Positions 36,166 to 44,828 of a DNA stretch of 64,000 nt are shown piece by piece. The notes under the pieces are model-generated. The model worked only from the letters and a program-made list of their open reading frames with translations, had not been told where the DNA came from and ran no database searches. Each line of letters starts with the position of its first letter. The stretch's first letter is position 1. The position numbers and the translations under genes are program-made. The DNA is taken from positions 1-64,000 of the forward strand of contig NZ_BCPY01000006.1 of NCBI RefSeq assembly GCF_001544195.1, read 5' to 3'. Origin of the DNA: Tetragenococcus solitarius NBRC 100494 (GTDB lineage: Bacteria > Bacillota > Bacilli > Lactobacillales > Enterococcaceae).

Positions 36166-38511
36166 ATGCTTGAACTAAAAGATATAAAAAAGCACTATAA
36201 GGTTGGAAACACCGTTACCAAAGCTTTAGATGGTGTATCCGTTGCTTTTCGCCAGCAAGAGTTTGTTGCCATTTTGGGTGAAAGCGGCTCTGGGAAAACA
36301 ACGCTTCTAAATGTTATCGGCGGACTTGATCAATATGACTCTGGCGACATGGTAATTAACGGTAAATCCACCAAAGATTTTAAGGACAAAGATTGGGATG
36401 CTTATCGTAATAACTCCATCGGTTTTGTTTTTCAAAGTTATAACCTTATTGGCCACCAAGGGATTATTGATAATGTCGAATTAGGCATGACCTTAAGTGG
36501 CGTCTCTAAAAAAGAGCGGCGGAAAAAAGCCGAAGAAGCATTAGAGCGTGTAGGTTTAAAAGAACACATCCATAAAAAGCCAAGCCAATTATCCGGCGGT
36601 CAAATGCAACGTGTGGCTATTGCAAGAGCACTTGCCAATGATCCAGATATTTTACTTTGTGATGAGCCTACGGGAGCTCTGGATTCACAAACCAGTGTGC
36701 AGATTATGAACCTCATCCAAGAAGTTGCCAAAGATAAACTAGTTATCATGGTGACACATAATGCGGACTTGGCCCACAAATACGCAGACCGGACCATCCG
36801 TTTTGCTGATGGCAAAGTAATCGATGATTCTAACCCGCATATTGAAGGTAAAAAGAAAGAACCCTTTGATTTAAAACATACCAAGATGACCTTTCTTACT
36901 GCGCTACGTTTATCTTTTAACAATATCCGCACGAAAAAAGGACGCACTTTTTTGACCGCTTTTGCCTCCAGTATCGGAATTATCAGTATTGCAATTGTTC
37001 TATCGTTGTCAACTGGCTTTCAAAAGCAAATTGATCAGACTCAGTCGGAAACGCTCGCGCAATTTCCAATTACCATTTCACGCGAAACGACTGACCAAGA
37101 TCCAGAAAATTTTGAAGACCAGCGTTCAGATGAAGGCACTTTTCCTGAAGAGAAAGAAGTCACTGCTAAAATTAGCGATGAGGATCGTTCTCAGCGAACG
37201 AACCACATTGACCAAGACTTTATTGACTACGTTGACAACATCAATCCGACTTTAAGTAATAACATCGGCTATACTCGTCTAGCCAATATGAATTTACTAC
37301 GAGAAATCGATGGAAAACCTAAAACAGTTCAGTTTTCCAATGGTTCAGAAGATGAGTCCCAAGCGGAATCGATGATGTCAATGATGGCTGCTCAAACTGG
37401 AATCGGCGTCTCTTCTTTTCCTAAACAATTAGATGATTCGCAAGGGAACTTTTTAAAAGATAACTATCGGCTTTTAGAAGGAGATTTTCCTGAAGATACC
37501 AACGATGTAGTCCTAGTAGTTGATGAAAACAATGAAACCAACATTAATGCCTTAAATAACCTAGGCTTTGATCTTGAGGATGGGGATAAAATCTCCTTTG
37601 ACGATATTATAGGGACAAAGATTAAATTAGCTTATAATAATGCCTTTTACGAAGAACTTCCAACGGGAAATTTTGTCCCAAAACAAGATTTAGACGAAGT
37701 TTATGATAATGATGACAATGAGGAACTAACAATTGCAGGTGTTATCCGAAATAAAGAATCTTCCACCATGGATCTTTTAGCGCCCGGTATCGCTTATAGC
37801 GATGCTCTTGCACAAAAAGTGATTGATAAAAATAAAGATTCCGAGATTGTCAAAGCACAAAAAGATAGTGACAAAAATGTCATGACCAATGAAGAAATCG
37901 ATGGTACAGCCAAAGATAATCTATTGGATGCCTTAGGTGCCAGCGAAATTCCTTATAGCATAATGATTTATCCTAATAATTTTGATGACAAAGAACAGAT
38001 TTTGGACTATCTGGATGACTATAACAAAGGAAAAGACAAAGACGATCAAATTATTTATAGTGATTTAGCTGGCACAATGACTGATTTAACCGGTGGAATT
38101 ATGGATGCTATCACTTATGTTTTAATTGCTTTTGCAGGCATTTCACTGGTTACCAGTATGATTATGATTGGTATCATTACCTATACTTCTGTTTTAGAAC
38201 GAACCAAAGAAATTGGCGTATTAAAAGCTTTAGGGGCCCGGAAGAAAGATATTACACGAGTCTTCGACGCTGAAACTGCAATTTTAGGCGTCGCTTCAGG
38301 AACATTAGGTGTCGTTATTGCTTATCTGGCAACCTTCCCGATTAATGCGGTGTTGCTAAACTTAACTGATTTAGAAAACGTCGCACAATTAAATCCAATG
38401 CACGCTCTTATATTGGTGATTGTTAGCACCGTCTTAACTATGATCGGCGGACATATCCCAGCTCGAATGGCAGCTAAAAAAGATGCAGCTATCGCCTTAC
38501 GCGCGGAATAA
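36166..38511 (+). CDS. MacB-like ABC transporter, fused ATPase and FtsX permease
   Basis: Protein of 781 residues. N-terminal ATPase (about 1-225) with Walker A GESGSGKT, signature LSGGQMQRVAIARAL, Walker B LLCDEPTG and H-loop VTHNADLAHKYADR. One helix near 255-275, a large acidic extracytoplasmic domain (about 280-640), then three helices of an FtsX/MacB permease (about 650-775) with the conserved LERTKEIGVLKALGARKKDI loop. Such mechanotransmission proteins export peptides or lipoproteins or sense antimicrobial peptides. ATG 36166 is 7 bases after AAGGAG. Cargo unknown; no partner gene adjoins. Confidence 0.88.
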   Translation: MLELKDIKKHYKVGNTVTKALDGVSVAFRQQEFVAILGESGSGKTTLLNVIGGLDQYDSGDMVINGKSTKDFKDKDWDAYRNNSIGFVFQSYNLIGHQGIIDNVELGMTLSGVSKKERRKKAEEALERVGLKEHIHKKPSQLSGGQMQRVAIARALANDPDILLCDEPTGALDSQTSVQIMNLIQEVAKDKLVIMVTHNADLAHKYADRTIRFADGKVIDDSNPHIEGKKKEPFDLKHTKMTFLTALRLSFNNIRTKKGRTFLTAFASSIGIISIAIVLSLSTGFQKQIDQTQSETLAQFPITISRETTDQDPENFEDQRSDEGTFPEEKEVTAKISDEDRSQRTNHIDQDFIDYVDNINPTLSNNIGYTRLANMNLLREIDGKPKTVQFSNGSEDESQAESMMSMMAAQTGIGVSSFPKQLDDSQGNFLKDNYRLLEGDFPEDTNDVVLVVDENNETNINALNNLGFDLEDGDKISFDDIIGTKIKLAYNNAFYEELPTGNFVPKQDLDEVYDNDDNEELTIAGVIRNKESSTMDLLAPGIAYSDALAQKVIDKNKDSEIVKAQKDSDKNVMTNEEIDGTAKDNLLDALGASEIPYSIMIYPNNFDDKEQILDYLDDYNKGKDKDDQIIYSDLAGTMTDLTGGIMDAITYVLIAFAGISLVTSMIMIGIITYTSVLERTKEIGVLKALGARKKDITRVFDAETAILGVASGTLGVVIAYLATFPINAVLLNLTDLENVAQLNPMHALILVIVSTVLTMIGGHIPARMAAKKDAAIALRAE

Positions 38512-38528
38512 TTTTCATAAAAATACCG

Positions 38529-38567
38529 ACCCCCAAAAGTTAGATTTTTGGTCTAACTTTTGGGGGT
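38529..38567 (+). terminator. Hairpin after the ABC gene
   Basis: ACCCCCAAAAGTTAGA pairs perfectly with its complement; there is no long T-run after it. Confidence 0.65.
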
Positions 38568-38607
38568 TGGTTCATTTAAATCACAGTCCATGCGTTTTTT
38601 ATTTATT

Positions 38608-38705
38608 TTGGTGGCATATTAAAAGACGTACCTCCAATTTGATAAATGATTGGTGGCAAATACGGGGACGTCCCTCCAATCACTACAACTATTGGTGGCA
38701 AGTTA
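38608..38705. repeat. 42-bp tandem repeat array between two ABC genes
   Basis: Two 42-bp units (38608-38649, 38650-38691) and a partial third (38692-38705) begin TTGGTGGCA. Each unit holds CCTCCAA 23-26 bp further on; the second contains ATTGG...CCAAT around the perfect palindrome GGGACGTCCC (38665-38674). It lies between convergent ABC genes. Confidence 0.75.
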
Positions 38706-38719
38706 ATTGATAAGCTATT

Positions 38720-40303
38720 TTAATCATTTAAAGAGTCAATAGACTCTTTTTTTATTTGCTGATCTTTCACAATGAGCAGCTTATTAAAATTCTTTTTTAA
38801 AAAGTAACGATCGTGAGTAACAGCTAGCAGCGTTCCTGTATATTCGCTTAGCAAATTTTCAATTTCTTCGCGAGCATAAATATCTAAGTGATTGGTTGGT
38901 TCATCTAAAATCAAAAAATTGGTTTGTTTATGAAAAAGTTTAAGTAAGTAAAGCCGGACACGTTCGCCGCCAGAAAGATCTTTGACACGGCGTTTGGCAT
39001 CTTCGCTATAAAAACCAAAGTGCGCAAGTGTTTGGCGAGCTTTTTGTTCTTGCGGTAAAAATTCTTTGACAAAGCCCAACACACGCTCGTTAGGATTATC
39101 AAAAATAATCGTCTGCGGCAAATACCCGATTTTAACACTTGCGCCTAAAGTGATTACCCCTTCATCGGCTAGCAATCCACCTAAAATCATTTGCAGAAGG
39201 GTAGATTTTCCTGATCCATTTTTTCCTAAAATCGCTATTCTTTCTTGACGATAAATTGCAAAACTACTATCGACAAATAACAAACGCTCACTTATCATTT
39301 TCCCGATGTTTTTAGCAACAACCACTTCTTTTCCTGAACGACTTGCTTGGTCAATACTTTCTAAGCGTTTTTTAGGTGGTTGAGGGGGTTTAACGATCGT
39401 TAACTTGGCTAAGCGATGCTCTAATTCTTTGGCTTTTTTGAAAAAAGCCTCATCGCCCCCTTCATTGCCCCATTGTCGATAGCGACGAATCATCCTTTTG
39501 AGGCGTTGTACCTCTTTTTGCTGTAGTTCATAGTCTTTTGTGATTTCTGCAATGCGAGCTTTTTTAAGCTGCACATATCGACTATAGTTTCCCGGATATT
39601 CGATCAAAGCTCCTTCTTCAATTTCGGCAATTTTTTCTGTCACCTGGTCTAAAAACATCCGATCATGGGAAATCACCAGATAAGCGACTCTAGTTGTTTT
39701 TAAATAACTTTCTAACCAGCGAATTCCTGCCAAATCTAAATGGTTGGTCGGTTCATCAAGTAATAAAAGATCGGTCTCTTGTAAAAGAACTTTCGCTAAC
39801 TCTACGCGTACTCTTTCTCCCCCGCTGATAGCAGAGATTGCAGTATCTGCTTTTTCTTCTAGTCCCAATCCTTTTAGCATCGTAAGGATCCGATCTTCTA
39901 ATTCATAGCCTCCTGCGTCTTCAAATTCTTGCTGTAATTTTCCGTAAACATCTATCATATGTTCCAAATCTTCTGTCGAATCAGACATTTTCTGTTCGTA
40001 AACATGCAGCTGTTTTTTCAAATTCTGTAACTCGAAAAAGCTTTCTTCTAAGTAATTTGAGACCGTTGAATGACTTTGAGGAAAGGATTGCGGGACATAA
40101 CCAATTTTCAGTCCTTTTTTACGACTCACTTTTCCAGAATCTATTCCTTCTGCTCCAGTAATTATGCGAAAAAGCGTCGTCTTTCCTGTACCGTTAGCGC
40201 CAACAAGTCCAATTTTTTCTTGTTCATTTATCGCAAATGATAAACTTTCAAAAAGTGGTGTCCCACCAAAATTTTTATTGATTTTATTTAATTGTATAAG
40301 CAT
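38720..40303 (-). CDS. ABC-F family ATP-binding protein
   Basis: Cytoplasmic protein of 527 residues with two ABC ATPase domains and no membrane segment, so an ABC-F translation factor. Walker A GANGTGKT at 35-42 and GKNGSGKS in the second half; two LSGGERVR-type signatures; two LLLDEPTNHLD-type Walker B motifs; between them a long Lys/Arg-rich linker (QQKEVQRLKRMIRRYRQWG, about 245-263). Members act on the ribosome, some protecting it from antibiotics. Residue-level assignment to a resistance subclass is not possible. ATG 40303 is 6 bases after AAAGGAG. An attenuator leader precedes it. Confidence 0.9.
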   Translation of the reverse strand: MLIQLNKINKNFGGTPLFESLSFAINEQEKIGLVGANGTGKTTLFRIITGAEGIDSGKVSRKKGLKIGYVPQSFPQSHSTVSNYLEESFFELQNLKKQLHVYEQKMSDSTEDLEHMIDVYGKLQQEFEDAGGYELEDRILTMLKGLGLEEKADTAISAISGGERVRVELAKVLLQETDLLLLDEPTNHLDLAGIRWLESYLKTTRVAYLVISHDRMFLDQVTEKIAEIEEGALIEYPGNYSRYVQLKKARIAEITKDYELQQKEVQRLKRMIRRYRQWGNEGGDEAFFKKAKELEHRLAKLTIVKPPQPPKKRLESIDQASRSGKEVVVAKNIGKMISERLLFVDSSFAIYRQERIAILGKNGSGKSTLLQMILGGLLADEGVITLGASVKIGYLPQTIIFDNPNERVLGFVKEFLPQEQKARQTLAHFGFYSEDAKRRVKDLSGGERVRLYLLKLFHKQTNFLILDEPTNHLDIYAREEIENLLSEYTGTLLAVTHDRYFLKKNFNKLLIVKDQQIKKESIDSLND

Positions 40304-40337
40304 GGTCTTCTCCTTTAAAGACCCTCGTATGCCAAAC

Positions 40338-40364
40338 AAAAAAGGCCATGAAATATCCATGACC
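40338..40364 (-). terminator. Attenuator terminator in the ABC-F leader
   Basis: In RNA sense AAGGUCAUG pairs with CAUGGCCUU around GAUAUUU (one G-U pair), followed by UUUUGUUU. It ends 35 bases before the ABC-F start and inside a frame that is open into the gene. The 5' arm GGUCA is complementary to UGACC at about 40408-40413, which is part of the upstream hairpin, so two exclusive folds are possible. Confidence 0.65.
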
Positions 40365-40409
40365 TTGTTATTTATTTTCTTATAATAAAAAAAGGAAACA
40401 TACGAAATG

Positions 40410-40478
40410 GTCATTGGTTTTATAAAATTCTGCTGTTTTTGGATACACTTCTCCCGCCAACAGCCATTGTAAAACCAA
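40410..40478 (-). promoter_or_regulatory. Anti-terminator/anti-anti-terminator hairpin of the ABC-F leader
   Basis: In RNA sense AUUGGUUUUA (within the leader ORF) pairs with UAAAACCAAU just past its stop codon, with an inner GCUGUU/AACAGC stem. A ribosome stalled in the ORF would open this hairpin and free UGACC to pair with the terminator arm. Confidence 0.55.
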
Positions 40479-40548
40479 TCGCATGACTAAAACTGACATG
40501 ATACCGTTGGTAATTTTTGCTCGGTGTTATTTTAATCATACGAACCAT
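40420..40548 (-). CDS. Leader peptide upstream of the ABC-F gene
   Basis: Short ORF of 42 codons in the mRNA leader, ATG 40548, with the strong site AGGAGGG about 10 bases upstream. The product begins MVRMIKITPSKNYQRY and ends KNSRIL; it has no recognisable fold. Its 3' half is the 5' part of the regulatory hairpin, and its stop codon lies between the hairpin arms. This is the arrangement of ribosome-mediated attenuation, as known for several antibiotic resistance genes. That it senses a ribosome-targeting drug is inference. Confidence 0.6.
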   Translation of the reverse strand: MVRMIKITPSKNYQRYHVSFSHAIGFTMAVGGRSVSKNSRIL

Positions 40549-40759
40549 TTGCTTTTGTTCCCTCCTCTGTCTACTAAGTTATTTAAAAGTGTAACAAATT
40601 TTGTTGGCTTGTACAAGCACAAGCCAATCTGTCAGCTTGAGTTTTTGAATAATTCAATTTCGGATTATTGAATAACGAATTCTTTCTTTAACTAATTTTA
40701 TCGATAACGACTTCCACGCTTTTCAATATCATCTTTCGTTACTTATACGAAATTATAGC

Positions 40760-41986
40760 TTATGTTGTCTCTAAATCGTGCAAAAAGAGGCCACTTAACA
40801 ACTTAGGTTCAAACCAAGTGGATTTAGGCGGCATAATTTCTTTAGCATCAGCCACTTGCAAAAGATCTTGCATTTTCGTAGGATACATAGAAAAAGCTAC
40901 CGTCCATTTTCGGCTATCAACCAGCTCTTCTAACTTCTCTGGTTCCTCAATTCCCCCGACAAAATCAATCCGCTGGTCACTTCTGACATCTTGGATATCA
41001 AAAATCGGCGCAATTAATAAATTCTGTAATAACGATACATCTAGTTTTCCGACAGGATCTGTGGGAATGGCCTCTTTTTTTACTTTTAAACAATACCAAT
41101 TACCTGCCATATACATTCTCATTTGTCCAGCAGTATCTGGTTTTTTTTCTGTTGCTTTTTCTACAGTGAAACTTTCTTTTAACCGTTCAAAAAAATCGTC
41201 AGGGATTTCAACATTTAATATTCGGTTATATTCTTTAATCAATAACTCATCTTCTGGAAATAAAATCGATAAAAAATAATCGCTCTCTAAGCTTTGATTT
41301 TGTTCTTTTCGTTTTTCCAATCCCACTTTGACAGCTGATTCTGTCCGGTGGTGGCCATCTGCGATATATAAAGCTTCAACTGAAGCAAAAGCTTTCTTTA
41401 GCTCTTGAATCACAGTGTCATTATCTAACAGCCATACTTTGTGCTGCACCTTATGATAACTGGTAAAATCATACATCGCTTCATGACTTTCCTGCCATTG
41501 TTGAATCAACTGTTGAATCGCTGCATTTTTTCGATAGCTCAAAAAGATAGGACTCGTATTGGCATCACAACTGCGGATATGATTCATACGGTCAATTTCT
41601 TTTTCATGACGTGTATATTCGTGTTTTTTGATTTTACCTGAGGTATAGTCATCAATTGAAGTGCAGGCTACTAAGCCTGTTTGGCTTCTACCAGCCATGG
41701 TTAATTGATATAAATAATAGTTATCTTTTCGATCTTTTTTCAACCAGCCTTTTTGTAAAAATTCTTTTAGATTAGCGGCTGCTTTTTGATAAACAGCCTT
41801 GTCATAAGGAGACATACTCTGCGGCAAATCAATTTCTGCTTTATCAATATGAAAATAACTATAAGGATTTCCTTGTGCTAAATAGCGTGCTTGGTTAGAA
41901 TCCACCACATCATAGGGCAGTTCTGCAACTTTATCAGCCAAATTAGATGCAGGACGAATCGCTTTAAATGGACGTACGTCAACCAT
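40760..41986 (-). CDS. DUF1015 family protein
   Basis: Protein of 408 residues of the DUF1015 (SpoIIIJ-associated-free, nucleotide-binding-like) family, function unproven. Conserved blocks: VDVRPFKAIRP at the N terminus, AELPYDVVDSNQAR, HEYTRHEKEIDR, IADGHHRTESA and the C-terminal MPPKSTWFEPKLLSGLF. Its ATG (41986) comes just after the serA stop, with GAGGAGG inside the serA end, so translation is coupled. DUF1015 next to serA and serC is a recurrent arrangement and suggests a role in or near serine metabolism. Confidence 0.85.
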   Translation of the reverse strand: MVDVRPFKAIRPASNLADKVAELPYDVVDSNQARYLAQGNPYSYFHIDKAEIDLPQSMSPYDKAVYQKAAANLKEFLQKGWLKKDRKDNYYLYQLTMAGRSQTGLVACTSIDDYTSGKIKKHEYTRHEKEIDRMNHIRSCDANTSPIFLSYRKNAAIQQLIQQWQESHEAMYDFTSYHKVQHKVWLLDNDTVIQELKKAFASVEALYIADGHHRTESAVKVGLEKRKEQNQSLESDYFLSILFPEDELLIKEYNRILNVEIPDDFFERLKESFTVEKATEKKPDTAGQMRMYMAGNWYCLKVKKEAIPTDPVGKLDVSLLQNLLIAPIFDIQDVRSDQRIDFVGGIEEPEKLEELVDSRKWTVAFSMYPTKMQDLLQVADAKEIMPPKSTWFEPKLLSGLFLHDLETT

Positions 41987-41987
41987 A

Positions 41988-43169
41988 TTAATAAGGAACC
42001 TCCTCTTTTTTGATGACCCGGACACGAATAATATCCTTTGTTGCTCTTAACTTTTCTGCTACCTCAGCAATTTTACTTTCATCACTTTCATCAATATCCA
42101 CTAATGTATAAGCATACTGATCGCGTCCGCGGTTAATCATATTATCAATATTAATCTTAGAGTCAGCGATAACCGCTGAAATTTGTCCCAACATATTAGG
42201 CACATTGCGGTTAATCACTGTAATTCGATAAGGTGAATGAAAAGCCATTTCTACTGCAGGAAAATTAACGGAACGTTTGATCGTCCCTGTTTCAATAAAG
42301 TTCTTTAAAGTGCGTACTGCAATCTTTGCACTATTGGTTTCTGCCTCTGCAGTCGATGCACCTAAATGAGGCAATACAGTAACCTTATCGTGATGTAATA
42401 ACTTTTCATCTGCAAAATCAGTGGTAAAACTAGCCAATTCATCTGCTTGAATCGCTGCCATAACGGCTTTGTTATCTACGATTTCAGCACGAGCAAAGTT
42501 AAATAAATGGACCGAATTTTTCATCATTGCAATTTCTTTTTGTCCGATGAGATGAAATGTTTTTTCTTGTAAAGGCACATGAACGGTAATAAAATCACAG
42601 CTCGTAAAAATTTCGCTGATCTCTTTGGCACGATGCACTCGTCGTGAGATACTCCATGCGGTATCTACTGAAACATAAGGATCATAGCCCATAACTTCCA
42701 TACCCAGACGATAAGCATCATTAGCTACCATCGCGCCAATTGAGCCTAGACCAATAACCCCTAATTTTTTACCTTCTAACTCTTGACCAGCAAATTGCTT
42801 TTTATGCGCTTCTGCTTGTTCGTCTACATCAGAACCTGTTAATTGTTGTACCCAGTTAATTCCTTGGACAACTGGACGTACACTCATGAGTAAACTCATC
42901 AAAACTAACTCTTTTACCGCATTTGCGTTAGCACCGGGTGTATTAAAAACCACAATTCCTTTTTCCGTACATGCATCTACTGGAATATTATTCGTTCCTG
43001 TTCCCGCCCGAGCAACGCCTAACACTGAAGCAGGCAAATCTGCTTCTTGCAACTTTTTACTACGCAAAATAATGCCTTCTGGTTGATCACTTTCATTAAT
43101 CGCATATTTTTCTTTTTCTAAACGTGCCATTCCTTCTGGAGCTATGGCGTTGTATGTTTTAATTTGATG
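41988..43169 (-). CDS. serA: D-3-phosphoglycerate dehydrogenase
   Basis: First enzyme of serine synthesis, NAD-linked. From ATG 43169 the protein has 393 residues: substrate/NAD-binding D-isomer dehydrogenase domains (about 1-310, with GVARAGTGTNNIP, GVIGLGSIGAMVAND and the C-terminal HLGASTAEAE) and an ACT domain (about 320-393) that allows feedback by serine. The start lies 7 bases after a GGAGGAG buried in the serC 3' end and 4 bases past its stop, so the pair is coupled. The longer frame to 43217 lies within serC. Confidence 0.95.
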   Translation of the reverse strand, partial: HQIKTYNAIAPEGMARLEKEKYAINESDQPEGIILRSKKLQEADLPASVLGVARAGTGTNNIPVDACTEKGIVVFNTPGANANAVKELVLMSLLMSVRPVVQGINWVQQLTGSDVDEQAEAHKKQFAGQELEGKKLGVIGLGSIGAMVANDAYRLGMEVMGYDPYVSVDTAWSISRRVHRAKEISEIFTSCDFITVHVPLQEKTFHLIGQKEIAMMKNSVHLFNFARAEIVDNKAVMAAIQADELASFTTDFADEKLLHHDKVTVLPHLGASTAEAETNSAKIAVRTLKNFIETGTIKRSVNFPAVEMAFHSPYRITVINRNVPNMLGQISAVIADSKINIDNMINRGRDQYAYTLVDIDESDESKIAEVAEKLRATKDIIRVRVIKKEEVPY

Positions 43170-43173
43170 CATT

Positions 43174-44259
43174 CTATTCTCCTCCATGTGCTTTTTCAAA
43201 TTCTTGCATAAAATCAACTAGAGCCTGCACGCCTTCAAAAGGGAAAGCATTATAAAGGCTTGCTCGCATGCCGCCGACTGAACGATGACCTTTTAGATTT
43301 TCGAATCCTTGTTGTTGAGCTAACTGAATGAATTCTTGGTTTAAGGCATCACTATCTGTTAAAAAGGGAATATTGGTCAGTGAACGATCTTCTTTGTTCA
43401 CAGGGTTTTGAAATAAATCCGAACGATCGATGGTTTCGTATAAAAGCCCCGCTTTTTGTTGATTATATTTTAAAATTTGTGAGACTCCGCCTAAATCTTG
43501 CAACCATTCAAAGACTAATTTTGCCATATAAATACTAAAAGTCGGCGGTGTATTGTACATAGAATGACTTTGGGCCTGTAAACGATAATCTAACATAGGA
43601 GCAAAAAGCGCCTGCTCATTTAATAAATCCTCGCGTATAATTACAACCGTTAAGCCGGCAGGTCCGATATTTTTTTGCGCACCTGCATAAATCACGCCAA
43701 AATCCTTGACTTGATATTCATTGGTTAAAATATTTGAAGACATATCTGCCACAAGTGGCACATTCCCTGTGTCGGGAAGTGTTTGATAGCTAATCCCGCC
43801 AATTGTTTCATTGGTCGTAATATGAAGGTAAGCGGCATCTTGATCAATTTGCTCTTTAGAAACTTGCGGGATATAAGTAAAATTTCTATCTTCACTGCTG
43901 GCGATAACCTTCGTATGGACATTATCAATCGCTTGAGCTGCCGCAATCGCTTTTTTTGCCCAGGAACCTGTATTTACGTAAAGTGCCTTTTTATTTTGCG
44001 CTAAATTAAGCGGCAAAGCGGAAAATTGCAAGCTTGCCCCACCTTGTAAAAATAGTACATGATAATTTTCGGGAACATTCATCAATTTTCGCAATAATTT
44101 TTCGGCATCAGCAATAATCTCTTCAAACAAGGAGGAACGATGACTTAGTTCCATTACGGACATTCCACTGCCCTTGTAATCTAAAAGTTCTTCTTGCGCC
44201 TTTTTTAATACTGGTTCAGGTAATACTGCAGGACCGGCTGAAAAGTTATAAATCGTCAT
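43174..44259 (-). CDS. serC: Phosphoserine aminotransferase
   Basis: PLP enzyme of 361 residues that makes phosphoserine from 3-phosphohydroxypyruvate and glutamate. The start [14 protein letters not shown] and the segment [14 protein letters not shown] are diagnostic; the PLP lysine is Lys196 in [12 protein letters not shown]. First gene of serC-serA-DUF1015. No serB is in the window. The short leader upstream shows no T-box or riboswitch. Confidence 0.95.
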   Translation of the reverse strand: MTIYNFSAGPAVLPEPVLKKAQEELLDYKGSGMSVMELSHRSSLFEEIIADAEKLLRKLMNVPENYHVLFLQGGASLQFSALPLNLAQNKKALYVNTGSWAKKAIAAAQAIDNVHTKVIASSEDRNFTYIPQVSKEQIDQDAAYLHITTNETIGGISYQTLPDTGNVPLVADMSSNILTNEYQVKDFGVIYAGAQKNIGPAGLTVVIIREDLLNEQALFAPMLDYRLQAQSHSMYNTPPTFSIYMAKLVFEWLQDLGGVSQILKYNQQKAGLLYETIDRSDLFQNPVNKEDRSLTNIPFLTDSDALNQEFIQLAQQQGFENLKGHRSVGGMRASLYNAFPFEGVQALVDFMQEFEKAHGGE

Positions 44260-44418
44260 GCTCTTGCACTCCTTTTTGTTTTTTTAGAAATTATAGTCAA
44301 GATGTTTGATTTATTATAGCAAAGTTCTAACGGTTTAAAAAGAATTGTTTGAATAATTCTGAAAAGTCTAATAATGAATGACTTTTTTTAAAGTACTTTT
44401 ATTATAAATATTTTTTAC

Positions 44419-44451
44419 TTTACCTGTCGTAGTAATTAGTTTATAATTACT
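44419..44451 (+). promoter_or_regulatory. padR promoter with PadR-like operator
   Basis: TTTACC-17-TATAAT (44419-44447). A perfect inverted repeat, AGTAATTA-GTTTA-TAATTACT (44431-44451), covers the -10 box, and a further AAAGTAATTT half lies just downstream. This suits autorepression by the PadR protein encoded next. Confidence 0.7.
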
Positions 44452-44483
44452 TTAACAGATAAAGTAATTTAAGGAGAACTGCG

Positions 44484-44828
44484 ATGATCACAAGTGATAG
44501 CATTCGCGGATATAATGATGTTATTATCCTAGCAATTTTGGATAAGAAAGATTCCTATGGTTATGAAATCGCCAAAGAGATCCGCACTCGCACCCATGAA
44601 TTATATGTTATAAAAGAAACAACTCTTTACTCGGCTTTTACTCGTTTAGAAAAACAAGACCTCATCTGTTCCTATCCGGGAGAATTAACACACGGAAAAA
44701 AACGAACCTATTACACCATCACGCATAAGGGAAGAGAAATGCTCGCAACAAAACAGCAAGAATGGCAAGAAGCAAAAATTGTTGTCGATGAATTTCTTGA
44801 AGGAGGAAGCGAACATGAAAACGATTAA
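44484..44828 (+). CDS. PadR family transcriptional regulator
   Basis: Winged-helix regulator of 114 residues. The N-terminal domain reads YNDVIILAILDKKDSYGYEIAKEI, the TLYSAFTRLEKQDLI recognition helix follows, and the wing carries KKRTYYTIT. It lacks the long C-terminal domain of PadR-s1 type and fits the short PadR-s2/LmrR group, which often control an adjacent membrane protein gene. It overlaps the next gene by 14 bp, making a two-gene operon. Confidence 0.9.
   Translation: MITSDSIRGYNDVIILAILDKKDSYGYEIAKEIRTRTHELYVIKETTLYSAFTRLEKQDLICSYPGELTHGKKRTYYTITHKGREMLATKQQEWQEAKIVVDEFLEGGSEHEND

Noticed and set aside
40304-40414. N-terminal extension of the ABC-F protein
   Set aside because: The frame is open, but it spans the attenuator terminator and has no ribosome binding site.
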